Both the position numbers and the translations under genes were made by a program. Below the pieces are notes generated by a model. That model was not told the origin of the DNA. It saw only the letters and a list, made by a program, of their open reading frames with translations, and ran no database searches. A DNA stretch of 64,000 nt from NCBI GenBank assembly GCA_032716605.1, contig CM064519.1, positions 28,413,943-28,477,942 of the forward strand, given 5' to 3'. Shown one piece after another: positions 21,680-32,637 of the stretch. The stretch's first letter is position 1; each line of letters starts with the position of its first letter. This DNA is from Paralithodes platypus. Taxonomy: Eukaryota; Arthropoda; Malacostraca; Decapoda; Lithodidae.

Positions 21680-23340
21680 GATGGCGTCGGGGTAGATACT
21701 GTTGCTGTGGCAGAGTTTACGCCTGGTGGCGCCACCTACCGTCCCACGATACCGAAAATGTACGCGCGGCATTCGAAAGCACGCATGCAAGCAATGGGCG
21801 TTCAAGAGCCCTTCCGGGTTGCGCGGGCCGAGGTTGTTATGGGCGTTCAAGAGCCCATCCGGGTTGGAGGGGTTAAACATCGAAAACAAATTTTTTTTTT
21901 TTTTTTTTGCCCTTGGGCCATGCAAAATATCACTCCTCTACCTCCCCTCCTTCAGTTATCACCTATTTTCCCTGTTATTCCATTATTCTGAGGTATATTT
22001 TCGTGCTAACATTAGCAAGTTGCAAGCAGGGCATTGTCATCACTGTTAGCAAGCGAGTGCAAGAGAGAGAGAGAGAGAGAGTATCGATCGACTGTGTCTC
22101 AGTGGCCTTGGGGGAAATTGGCGGGAAAGCAGGTTGCCTCACCCATACATTATATAACTCGCGGCTTGTATCTCCGATTTTGACGATCCAAACGCTGTTT
22201 TCACTCGTTTTATTGTTGTAACAGGTTAATACCTTTATAATCAACCCATAATAGGCACGTATGGATAAGTATTAATGCTATTTATGGTAAAATTAATATT
22301 TTAGTGATGGAAACAGCTCAAATACATGCGCACAGGCAGAGGTGTCTAATTACCCCCATGCACACTTAAGAGGTTAAGCTGTAATATTAATATTGGATTT
22401 TCTAACAGATGAGGCTCGGTGGAGGAAGACATTGAGACCAACTGGAGAAACACAAACGGAGCCTTAACCTAAGAAGTGCGCATGGGAGTAATTAGAAACG
22501 TCCCCCTGTGCTGACGTATTTGAGCTGTTTCCATTACTAAAATATTCATTTTACCATAAATAGCATTAATACTTATCCATACGCACCTATTATGGCTTGA
22601 TTATAAAGGTATTAACCTGAAACAACAATAAAACGAGTGAAAACAGCGTTTGGATGGTCAAAATCGGAGATACAGGCCGCGAGTTATATAATGTATGGGT
22701 GAGGCAACCTGCTTTCCCGCCAATTTCCCCCAAGGCCACTGAGACACAGTCGATCGATACTCTCTCTCTCTCCCTTGCACTCGCTTGCTAACAGAGATGA
22801 CAATGCCCTGCTTGCAACTCGCTAATGTTAGCACGAAAATATACCTCAGAATAAGGGAATAACAGGGAAAATAGGTGATAACTGAAGGAGGGGAGGAAAG
22901 TGGGGAAGGAGGGGAGGTAGAGGAGTGATATTTTGCATGGCCCAGGGCCCCCCCCCAAAAAAAAAAACAAAAAAAAACAAAAAAAATCTATGTTTAATTA
23001 AAGTTGATTTTTTTTTCTCCGACTCTTAAGAGTCTTCCCGCAGTCCGCCGGGGGAACTCTTAAGAGTCTTCCCGCAGTTCCCGGGTTAACCACCTTCACC
23101 AACAAACTAGGGTAAGAACACAACAATATTAACCCCTTGAAGCTCTGACGCGTTTTAGCAGTTTATTTTGACTATCATTAGACGATTGTATGCAGCTTGG
23201 GAAGGACCTGTGGGTATTAAAAGGATAAAGGCTATCTCAATCAACCCTCTGACTTCCATATACCCTTTCTAAACTGAATAGAATCGCCTAATAGTAGCCA
23301 AAAAACAGAACAGAAACGTGTATTGTAGCTTGAAAGGGTT

Positions 23341-23863
23341 GTTGTTGTTGTTGTTGTTCCCGAAGCTGCCTGGCCGAACAGCCCCAAGGCCCCGAGCAAT
23401 TCCAAGGCCATAACCGAGTGCCCCCACAGAACCCCCCCTGCCGACCACAATAAAGCCTGGGTGACCGAAGCCACTCCATGGCGGGGAGCTGAGGAGGGTG
23501 CGGAAACGCCCGGGAAACCAAAGCCCCACCCAGGGCCCTGTGCCCCTCAGCAATTATGAAGAGAAAGTTGAGGGGCAAGGGAAAAATGTGACGCTTTGGC
23601 TTCCAATCTTGGTAGATTGGGAGGTCAATCCACGGAAAAGACGCCGTCACTTGAGATCTAGAAAATATATAAGTTAAAGGAACAGTCAGAGTAAGCTATG
23701 GGTATGGCAGAGATCGCTCAGTTCTCACTCTGATAGACCAGCCCATCACCACATGACTAGAACCCAATCCTCTCAGCATCAGCTAGGAAAGGCCCTAGAA
23801 AGCCGCCTTTTGCCGGGGGGATAGCTCCCCTATTTCAACCCCTTTCGGGGTCGGGCACCCGCC
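23341..23863 (-). mobile_element. SINE-J copy 2, 523 bp, 10-bp target duplication
   Basis: Reverse-strand twin of 26-556. It begins GGCGGGTGCCC at 23863 and ends in (CAA)n next to 23341. The flanks are TGAAAGGGTT at 23331-23340 and 23864-23873. The GNRA-type hairpin ACCCCGAAAGGGGT and other short stems of the head are kept. The exact ends seen here fix the length of the family. Confidence 0.85.
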
Positions 23864-23937
23864 TGAAAGGGTTTGAAAAAAAAAGCTTGAAAGGGTTAAT
23901 AGGGTTAATGGCTAATGGTTTATTTTGTATATAGATA

Positions 23938-24249
23938 TAATTATTTGTAAATTTGTGTCCTCCCTAGACATCCATCAAGCTTAAAAAACATCCCCAAGAT
24001 CCCCCTTAGACAAATTTGTAAACTTTTCGGTAGAAAATTGTCCAGGCCGAAGGCCGGTTCCTCCTACATCACAGGCTTGGTATCACTCGCCAGGAAAATT
24101 AGTCTCCTAAATAGCACGAAAGGTCTTGATAATGACACAACTAGGTTGAAAGGTCTTAAAATCGCCAAAGTAATGGGCTGAACGTCTTATAATCGGCAAA
24201 GTAATGGGGCTAAACATGAAGGGAGACCAGAAAAATTACCCATCTCTCC
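23938..24249. mobile_element. TTAA MITE family P1, copy 3
   Basis: Same orientation as copy 2, with intact right TTAA (24250-24253) and a decayed left end. Conserved blocks include AACTTTTCGGTAGAAAA, GGCCGAAGGCCGGTTCCTC and GGGGCTAAACATGAAGG. Confidence 0.75.
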
Positions 24250-24253
24250 TTAA

Positions 24254-25060
24254 CAATATTAAAAGTTTAGGTTACCATGTGTATAGTTGTCTCTAAGTTC
24301 CCTTAGCCTATCCCATATACTGTATTAATTATATTATGAGAATCTATTTAAGTTGTGTATTTAGAGTTTGGTCCTCTTAAACAAATTCTGGTGTTCCATA
24401 CAGTATACTGTATTTATACTAAAACATAGGGTTTATTACAAATACCTTATTGTATTCAGAAATACAGTAGTTCTCTCAATCTCATAATTACCTCTCCAAA
24501 ATTAGTTTAATGCCCACCACTCACTCAAAGAAAACTGCAGAGGTTGAAGCAACACAGTTTCTAAACACCCCTGATGGTCACAAAGGCTTTTAAGTATCCC
24601 AGAAAGGGCACAAATCGCGTCCTGTGCGTTAAAGGTTTCATAATAATATTGTGGAATTTAGTCAGTGGATGGTCTATTTTTACTAGAAATTATAAACATT
24701 GAACTTCTATAGGTAGGACACAACTTAGGATCATATGACTTAAATGGCTTCAAACTCAGTGTGTCCTGGCATTTTGGCTCGGAACGTCCATTGATTTTGG
24801 CCCTGTCGCCACAGTTGCTAATAATTGGTTAATTTATATATTTTGGGGGCCTAACAGTTCTTTGTTACTTGGCTTCGACAGCCATTCCATACATAATTGC
24901 CAACCAATCTATTTAATTCATAATCATACTTATGTGGTGAGGATATGCTGGCAAGTTAATTTGAAGGGAGTATACAGTTCCTTCACTGTTGAAATGATCG
25001 TTGTGACTGAGGCTGTGGGAGGTCATGAAGGGAGTACAGGTGGGTAAGAATAGGCTTGTT
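24254..25060. other. Intron or intergenic DNA with one repeat block
   Basis: AT-rich. A ~60-bp block at about 24740-24805 (GTGTCCTGGCATTTTGGCTC) recurs inverted at about 39030-39100. No exon is identified downstream of the one at 25207. Confidence 0.45.
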
Positions 25061-25068
25061 ATGTATAC

Positions 25069-25207
25069 AGGACTCTTGTTGCCCGATAAGTGCCTCTCCT
25101 CCTCTGCCCCGAGATTGATCAAGGACCATCCATTTGTTCAGCTTCTCTTGTACATCTTCCCGCTGAACAATGTTGGGCCCAGGCCGGATCATCCTCACTG
25201 CCTCAGC
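25069..25207 (-). CDS. Host gene of unknown function, exon d (partial)
   Basis: The exon opens after a good acceptor (ATATGACTCTTCAG, then GCTGAGGCA) at phase 0, which fits the phase-0 end of the exon at 39252. The translation is AEAVRMIRPGPNIVQRE then DVQEKLNKWMVLDQ, an ordinary mixed composition unlike the repeats around it. The 3' end is uncertain: a possible donor is GTATAC just below 25069, but the frame stays open to 24983. I do not recognise the protein. It is linked to the other exons by strand, phase and order; about 14 kb of intron with LINE-1B separates it from exon c. Confidence 0.55.
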
Positions 25208-25267
25208 CTGAAGAGTCATATTAGTATCAGTAGGATATTATTACATACTTACAGTATATACAATAAA

Positions 25268-25440
25268 TTGTTTGATGTCATTTTGCATTACATTGTAATG
25301 GCTCAGGCAGGCTTGCCTTTCAGTACAGTACCGGTGCAATAAAGTCACTGCTCCATCGTGTCATCACTGTGGCTGATGTTGGCATAGTGCTAAAAGTACC
25401 TAAGCAAGACTCATCTTAGTCCCCATGCAGCATTTACACC
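25268..25440 (+). repeat. Interspersed repeat D2, copy 1
   Basis: Contains CTGATGTTGGCATAGTGCTA and GCTTGCCTTTCAG. Related copies are at 39560-39790 and 43505-43650. Class unknown; it may be SINE-like. Confidence 0.6.
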
Positions 25441-25633
25441 AAACATGCTTAAACAGTGGCATAAATAGATGGACAGTAAGGAAAAGATAAAAAACGGTTG
25501 TAATATATAATAAAACTATTTGTCAACAGCCTACTGGGCAGAAGCCCTCATAAGGCTGGGGTAGAAACGGTTGTGAAGATTATAGTCTTTTGATCTGAAG
25601 CTATAGGGCTTACAGTAAACTGCTGTCATAATA

Positions 25634-26553
25634 CAGTAAACTTCCGTTAATCCGAAGGGCAGCGGACCGGCCCTCGTTCGGATTAGTGGATTTTTCGGAT
25701 TATCGGACTTTACCCCTATGAACCTGTGTATGACGAAAACATTGAGGCATTAGGCCACCCAAATGACACAATGGTGCACACACACATATCATATGTTCAT
25801 GAAATCACTTCAAAAGTTTACCATTGTCATTGTAGCCTATTACCTACTTCAAAACATTCAGATTAATGGTCAAAGGAATCTGCTGATATAAACGTAAACA
25901 CCATATGTCCACATTGTCTTCTTCTTCTTCTTCTTCCGTCTACTAGCGAGTTTGTCTTGCTCTTGAAGATCAGATCAGATGTGGTTCGGGAAGTAATGCC
26001 TTAACAACGGCACTTCCCTGAGAGGTTCTTGTAATTTTCCTTTTGTGATTTTCCTTTTGTGACGTGCTCTGTTATATTATATTGTATTGAAAGCACCCTT
26101 GTCTTGTTGTCTTGAAAGCACCCTTGGGACGCTCCGATCACTGAACTATAAATAGTAGCGTATCGGAACGTCCAAAGGTGTGTTTTCAAGCTCAAGACTG
26201 AATGCGCTTGCAGAAAATGCGGTGCAAGCCAGTAGCGCATCGGAGCGTCCCAAGGATGCATTCAAGAGCAAAACAAACTCTCTAGCAGACGATGTGGTGT
26301 TTACGTTTATATCAGTAGCTTCCTTTGACCATTAATCTGAATGTTTTGAAGTAGGTAATAGGCTACAATGACAATGGTAAACTTTTAAAGTGAATTCATG
26401 AACATATGATATGTGTGTGCTCCATTATGTGTCATTTGAGTGGACTAATGCCTCAAAAAGGGGACTTTGGGACTTCTTGAAATTCGGACCATCGGGTGAA
26501 TTCGGATTTGGCCTCAAATTGAAAATTCGGACTATTGGGAGATTCGAATCATC
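25634..26553. mobile_element. Palindromic DNA element with ~180-bp inverted arms
   Basis: The left end CAGTAAACTTCCGTTAATCC follows TA, as in pogo-like elements. Arms at about 25740-25912 and 26288-26460 are inverted copies sharing TAGCCTATTACCTACTTC and GATATAAACGTAAACACCA. The loop (25913-26287) has smaller inverted repeats around GGGACGCTCCGAT. The right terminus is not preserved: sequence runs directly into the repeat at 26554. Non-coding. Confidence 0.7.
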
Positions 26554-26786
26554 GGCCCTGCCCTATATGAGCTCTGATGTGGAGCTCATGTGGTCCGGCT
26601 GAACTGATGAATTGGCGAGAAATGTCTGCGTGTCTTCGCCTTCCTCGATTTGTTCCCCTACTTGCCCTTCCCTCATCTTGACTAGTTTAGTTATACTGTA
26701 TATCTTGATCGAATCCTTTGGGCCAGCCCTATGAGAGTTTTTTTTTATGGAGCTCAGTGGTCTGGTTAAATTAATATTTAAAAAAG

Positions 26787-26820
<34 letters not shown>

Positions 26821-27081
26821 AATATATATATATATATATATCAGTTCTTGCCTCATCCTTCGGCCCTGCCCTATAAGAGCTCTGATGTGGAGCTCATGTG
26901 GTCCGGCTGAACTGATGAATTGGCGAGAAATGTCTGCGTGTCTTCGCCTTCCTCGATTTGTTCCCCTACTTGCCCTTCCCTCATCTTGACTAGTTTAGTT
27001 ATACTGTATATCTTGATCGAATCCTTTGGGCCAGCCCTATGAGAGTTCTTTTATGGAGCTCAGTGGTCTGGTTAAATTAAT

Positions 27082-27131
<50 letters not shown>

Positions 27132-27924
27132 TATATGGAGCTCAGTGGTCTGGTTAAATTAATATTTAAAAAAAATAAATAAAAAAAAAAATATATACTG
27201 TATATATATATATATATTTTTTGTTTTTTTGTTTTTTAAATATTAATTTAACCAGACCACTGAGCTCCATAAAAGAACTCTCATAGGGCTGGCCCAAAGG
27301 ATTCGATCAAGATATACAGTATAACTAAACGAGTCAAGATGAGGGAAGGGCAAGTAGGGCAACAAATCGAGGAAGGCGAAGACACGCAGACATTTCTCGC
27401 CAATTCATCAGTTCAGCCGGACCACATGAGCTCCACATCAGAGCTCTTATAGGGCAGGGCCGAAGGATGAGGCAAGAACTGCTACACTGCAACACTAACC
27501 AAGAAGTGATCAGGGCGAAGAATGAGAGATCAGGTCGAAGGTAGAAAAAATCATGAGAAGCAAAAAATGCATTACTGAAGGGAATCAAGTCAATCCGGCC
27601 ACAACAGCAACCGAAGAGACAAATCAGGTCAGGAGTCTGCTACCTAGCCAGGCCAGGGAGACATGAGATATAGGTTACCCGAGGACAACCGAATGGGACA
27701 GAATAAGAATAGAAGGGGGAAAACATAGAAAGAGAAATGGAAAAACTACTCAAAATTAGTCCAGCTGACGAAGAAAGCTCGAGGGGAGATAGGAAGGGAA
27801 ATGACCACAACCATCCCCCATCAAGCCCCAGTCAGCGGCCCCAAAGCCCCCCAATCGCGCCAAGGAGAGTAGTAACAGGGGGGACAATAAAGGCTTATCT
27901 GCAGGGTTTCTTATACTAATATTA
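26554..27924. repeat. Three copies of an A-tailed repeat, two direct and one inverted
   Basis: A unit starting CGGCCCTGCCCTATA and ending TTAAATTAATATTT plus poly-A/TA occurs at 26554-26820 and 26842-27115 (direct) and at about 27238-27480 (inverted). A small direct piece lies at 27136-27170. The inverted copy extends further, perhaps to 27924, so the direct copies look 5'-truncated. Poly-A tails suggest retrotransposition. No protein domain is recognised. Confidence 0.65.
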
Positions 27925-28023
27925 TTATACCATTACATTACATTACATTACATTAATGAAGTCAACGCACCAGGCGACAAAGGCCATATGGCACGAAATA
28001 TTTAAAGACGGGAAGGAAGTTAA

Positions 28024-30594
28024 CTAAATATCATCGAGAACTCGAACATGATGAAGGAAGGACATAATACGGGAGATAGAAAACGAGGGAGATTCAGAAA
28101 AAAAATCTGCAAGACATGGCGGCCGGCGGAGGAAAGCCAGAAAAGGGAAGAAACGCGTGCGGGCAACGGAAAATAAGGGGCAATCGAGGAAAAGATGGGA
28201 GACAGAAAGCTGAACGGTACAGCGCGAGCAAAGAGTCGGAGGAGAACGGGACATTAAAAACGAATGGGTAAGTCTGGTGTGCCCAATGCGGAGACGGGCC
28301 AAAGCCGTCTCCCATCGGCGATTACGGTGGGAGGGATCAGACCACCCAGAAATGGACGGTTTGACAGAACGAAGTTTATTAACGGAGATAGTGGACCACT
28401 GAGTCTGCCACCTCGACCAAAGAAACCTGGACAAGGCAGGGAAGAAATCAGAGGCCGGGACAGCAAGCGAGGAGCGGGTACCCTGCACGGCAGCAGAACG
28501 AGCAAGGCAATCAACCCGCTCATTACCGCAAACGCCAACGTGACTGGGAACCCAGCAAAAACGTACAAGCTTTTTGCGGACGGAAAGGCGGAAAAGCCAT
28601 TCCTGAATGGAAAGAACTAAAGGGTGTAGAGCAGGGGAGGACTGTAAGATAAGTAGAGCACTGAGAGAATCAGAGAACAAAGTAAAGGACGAGGAGGGGA
28701 AGGAACACATAAAACGGAGGGCAATAAAAATAGCATAAAGTTCAGCAGTTAAAATACTGGCAACGGGAGGTAAAGAATATTGATACGAGCAAGTGGGAAA
28801 AAGGACGGCAAACCCCACGCCTACCGACGTCTTGGAGCCATCAGTAAACACAGGAGTGGTTGTAGCGTGAAGAGAGAGGTGATCTAAGAAACGAGACCGA
28901 AGAACGAGGGGAGAAGTAGAGGACTTGGAACAAGGGAGGATGGAAGGGCAAACCGAAGGACGAGGGAAAAGCCAGGGGGGAAAAGAGCAAAAGCGGAAAG
29001 GGAGGACGTTAGAAACAGGGAAAGAGCACGATGCGAGCAGCGAGAGCATGCGGACAGAAAACGGAGAACCAAGACGGGGGCGAGACGAAAAAGTAGCAAC
29101 GACCGAAGGGGGAAGGGAAAGATGTGAAGATGGGAATTGTTGAAGGCGAGCGTAAGAACGAAGGGACAGGAGAGCCCGACGGCGATAAAGAGAAGGGAAA
29201 CCAGACTCAGCATAGAGGCTTTCAACAGGAGAGGAACGAAAAGCACCAAGGGCAAGACGAAGACCAGAGTGATGAACAGAATCAAGAGCATGGAGAACAG
29301 AATCAGAGGCTGAAGAGTAAACTTGACAGCCATAATCCAACTTAGAGAGGACAAGAACCGTACGAAGCCGAAGAAGAAGCGCTCGATCAGCACCCCAAGT
29401 GAGGTGGGACAAGGACTGAAGAAGGCGGAGGCGGAGTAAGGCAGCAACCTTGAGAGAAGAAACATGAGCGGACCAATTAAGACGAGAATCAAAAGTAAGA
29501 CCCAAAAAAGTAGTAGAGGAACGATAAGGGAGGGCAGTACCATAAAGAGTAAGAGGAGGATGAGGAATAGAATGGCAACGAGTAAAGGACATCGCGCAGG
29601 ATTTGGAGGTGGAAAAACGGAACCCGTGGCGGGTTGCCCATGAAGAAACAGCCAGAATAGCGGATTGGATAAGAAGACGTAAAGCAGTAATATCTGAGTC
29701 GGCTGCGTAAATCGCAAAGTCGTCGACATACAAGGAAGACCGAACCCCGACAGGAAGAGAAGACATGATACCGTTGATAGCAATGAGAAAAAGGACGGTA
29801 CTCAGGACACAACCCTGAGGGACACCTTCCAACTGAGGGTAAAGACGAGATAAGTGGGAAGCGACTCTGACACGAAAGGACCGAGAAGAAAGAAAATTCT
29901 GAATAAAGACTCCTAGATTACCGTAAATGCCACAAGAACGGAGCTGACGCAAAATGTGGTACTTCCAGGTAGAATCATAGGCTTTTTCGAGATCGAAAAA
30001 AACAGCAATGACAGTTTGACGACGAGCAAAAGCTGTCCTGATATAAGATTCCAAGCGAATGAGGGGGTCAAGCGTACTACGAGCACGTCTGAACCCGAAC
30101 TGGGAAGAAGACAACAAATGGCGTGACTCAAGAATCCACATGAGACGAGCGTTAATCATACGTTCAAAAAGTTTACACAGGCAACTGGTAAGGACAATAG
30201 GGCGATAGTCCTGTGGGGAGAACCCAGACTTGCCAGGTTTAAGAAAAGGTATGGTCAGGGCAGTACTCCAAGAGGGAGGGAAAACACCAGAAGACCAAAT
30301 CTTGTTATAGAGAGCTAACAAGAAGACCAGAGCTTGCGAGGAAAGATGTTTGAGCATGAGATAATGGATACCATCAGGACCCTCAGAAGTGTTCTTACAG
30401 GCACGGAGAGCGGTGCGTAACTCAGTTGAGGAAAAAGGAGCATTATAGGATTCGTCAGAGGAAAGACTAAAAGTAATTGGAGTACTTTCCGCAACGACTT
30501 TAAGCGAGTGAAACTCAGCAGAGAGGTGAGAACCACTGCTAACTGAGCTAAAGTACGAGCCCAATCGATTAGCAATTGTTTCGGAGTCTGCCAC
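28024..30594 (-). pseudogene. LINE-1B reverse transcriptase and RNase H
   Basis: An 856-residue open stretch. Residues 1-110 lead into the polymerase. Then come QDYRPIVLTSCLCKLFERM, QFGFRRARSTLDPL, VFFDLEKAYDSTW, VEGVPQGCVLSTVLF and SLYVDDFAIYA. RNase H follows at about 610-730 with its acidic residues in TPVFTDGSK, LTAELYAIFIA, FSDSLSALL and GNERVDCLARSA. A C-terminal cysteine/histidine motif (PTLCSRCTVQLSVSHLFLDC) ends it near residue 820. Both enzymes would act in target-primed reverse transcription. The domain is intact, but ORF2 upstream is broken, hence the pseudogene label. Confidence 0.9.
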
Positions 30595-32251
30595 AGAAAC
30601 ACCATCAATGCGGAGGACTGGAGCACGGAAGGGAAGATGTTTACCAGAGATCTTACGAATACGTTTCCAAACCGAAGCGACAGGAGTGCGAGACGTAATA
30701 GAAGAAACATAGGACTCCCAACTCCGGCGTTTAGCGGCTTTGGTAGTACGACGGAAAAGAGCAGATGCACGGCGAAAGAGAAAAATGACTCCTGAGAAGC
30801 AGGGGTGAGACGCTTATGGCGAAAACTTTTCCAAGCCGCCCGTTTAACCCGGAGGGACCTGGAACACTCAGGAGAGCACCAAGGGACGCGTTTAGATGAG
30901 AAAGGGCGAGACGTCCGGGGAATGGACGTCAAAGCAGCACCGAAAACCAGATCCAGAAAAAACGAGAGCATGACACGGACCGATGAGAAAGGAGGAGGAA
31001 GCAAAGAAGGAACAGTAAGGGAAGCGAAAGAAGACCAGTCTGCCCGCTGGAAGCACCAACGAGGGGAGTTAGGAGTAGGAGAGTAGGTAGTCAGAGAAAG
31101 GAGAATGGGAAAATGGTCGGAATTGTGAAATTCTCGAGAACTGACCAATGAAAATCAAGGGAAACTGAAGGGGAACACAGGGAAAGATCGATACACTACT
31201 TGGATGAGACCATGGTAGCGAAAATTATGAAGAGTATGATTAGACCAAGATTGGAGTATGCAGCAGTGGTGTGGTCCCCGCATCTAAAGAAGCATATTCA
31301 CAAGTTAGAAAGAATCCAGAGAGCAGTTACTAGATTGGTTCCAAGTCTCAGAGAACTGCCATATGAAGGGAGGCTAGACAAATTAAATCTACCGAGTCTA
31401 AAAGAGAGGAGAGAGCGGGGAGACATGATAATGATGTACAAATGTACCCGGGGGCTGGAGAGGCTGGATAGGGAGGATATATTAATTATGGATACAGGAA
31501 TAACTAGAGGCCACAGCTACAAAGTAAAAAGACCTACCTGCAAGAACGATATCAGGAAGTTTAGCTTCCCCTATAGATGTATTGACAAATGGAATGGGCT
31601 GGAGGAGGAGGTGGTAGGGGCAAGGAACATCCATATTTTCAAGAAAAAATTGGATAAAAAGTAGACTGAGAGACGGGACAACACGAGCTTAGCTCAACTC
31701 CTGTAAACTAGAATTAGGTAAATTAGGTAAATACAGGAAAACGTACGAGTCCGAGCATCAAAATGAGTAGGAGCACCAGAATTAAGGATAAAAAGATTAC
31801 GGTCCGAGAGAAAAGGTTCAAGCCGACGACCCCGGGGTGAAATAACATTGTCACCCCACAAGGTGTGCCGACTATTAAAATCACCAAGGACTAAGAATGG
31901 AGTGGGCAACTTAGATAAAATCTCGGAGAATTCGGCAAAATCGATGGGAAGAGAAGGTGACAAATACACAGAAACCACTGTTAACCAGCGGTCAAGATAG
32001 ACTCTAGCAAAGGTGCAAGGGAAATGAGTAGAAAAGAACAGCTCTTCAAAAGGGACAGAACGATGAATAAGAAGACAAGTATCATGGAGAGAGTGGGGAG
32101 AACTATAAAAAGAGTAATGAGGAAAGGGAACAGGAGAGAAAAGACGAGTCTCCTGAAGACAAACGACCTTAGGGGAGTGAAGAGAAAGAAGAAAACGAAA
32201 GTCAATCCTTTGAGCATTAAGACTACGAAGATTCCACAGCAAAATGGACAT
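30595..32251 (-). pseudogene. LINE-1B ORF2 N-terminus: endonuclease, split by a CR1 fragment
   Basis: Starts MSILLWNLRSL at 32251 with CLQETRL and LVLGDFNSRHTLWG. The frame reaches HFDARTRTFS at about 31740 and is then cut by foreign sequence at 31197-31735. It resumes at about 31190 with the DLSLCSPS block and NSDHFPILL (the SDH motif). A one-base frameshift near 30785 separates this from the reverse transcriptase. The order matches the uninterrupted endonuclease of LINE-1A. Confidence 0.85.
31197..31735 (+). mobile_element. CR1/L2-type LINE, 3' fragment inside LINE-1B
   Basis: The open frame 31200-31664 has the C-terminal block of CR1/L2 ORF2: RPRLEYAAVVWSPHLKKHI, LERIQRAVTRLVPSLRELPY and LPSLKERRERGDMIMMYK. 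The 3' end has repeats of ATTAGGTAA. ATACA flanks it at 31192-31196 and 31731-31735, a short duplication. It lies antisense to its host element. Heavily 5'-truncated and dead on arrival. Confidence 0.9.
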
Positions 32252-32637
32252 AATAAAAGAAAAAGAAAAAAGAAACTAAGAGGAGACTAAAGGACGAAAA
32301 AATAACGAAAACAGACAAAAGAAAACCATAAAAGGAGGCAAAAGCCACCAAAAATAAGAACGCACAGAAAAAGAGGAAGGACACACATAGAAGGAAAGAA
32401 ATATACACAAATAACAATAAAGGTAAAACACACACACTTATGTACAACTAAGAAAAGGCGAATGAGGATAACGTGGAGAATTAAAAGGAGGTAAAAGCCA
32501 ACAAAAAAAGAAAGGGAAGAATACACACTTATGCACAACAATGAAGAGTCGGATGGGCGAACGGGGAGACAGATAAATACAAATAATGATAAAGGGAAAA
32601 ATACACACTTATGTACAACAATGAAGAGGTGGATGGG

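Larger units (their letters stand above)
17423..21872 (-). mobile_element. Autonomous piggyBac transposon, 4450 bp
   Basis: Flanked by TTAA at 17419-17422 and 21873-21876. Left end CCCTCCAGCCCCGGGGGC; the right end read inward is CCCCTCCAACCCGGATGGGC. A subterminal pair of GGGCGTTCAAGAGCCC motifs lies at 21797-21865. It encodes an intact transposase on the minus strand (18794-21679) and carries a 177-bp tandem array 3' of the gene. Intact gene, both ends and both target sites make it a candidate active copy. Confidence 0.85.
16829..23085. mobile_element. Foldback TTAA element with ~620-bp inverted arms, split by piggyBac insertions
   Basis: Outer ends are inverted copies of CCCGGGAACTGCGGGAAG, flanked by TTAA at 16825-16828 and 23086-23089. 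The left arm runs 16829-16951 and resumes at 21877-22378. The right arm is 22463-23085. They pair along nearly their whole length: tandem GACTCTTAAGAGT-bearing units, a poly-T tract, GGGCCATGCAAAATATCAC, a (GA)n tract and ATTTACCATAAATAGC. About 84 bp separates them. Without the inserts the element is ~1.34 kb and has no coding sequence. The gap in the left arm opens exactly at a TTAA and is filled by 16952-21872. It is probably moved by a piggyBac-type transposase. Confidence 0.8.

Noticed and set aside
21680..21925. Upstream extension of the piggyBac frame by 82 residues
   Set aside because: It crosses the transposon border at 21872 and reads the foldback element's poly-T tract; the start at 21679 lies within the transposon.
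27334..27588. 84-residue minus-strand open frame in the A-tailed repeat
   Set aside because: No recognisable domain, and part of it lies in the repeat copies that are closed by stops elsewhere.
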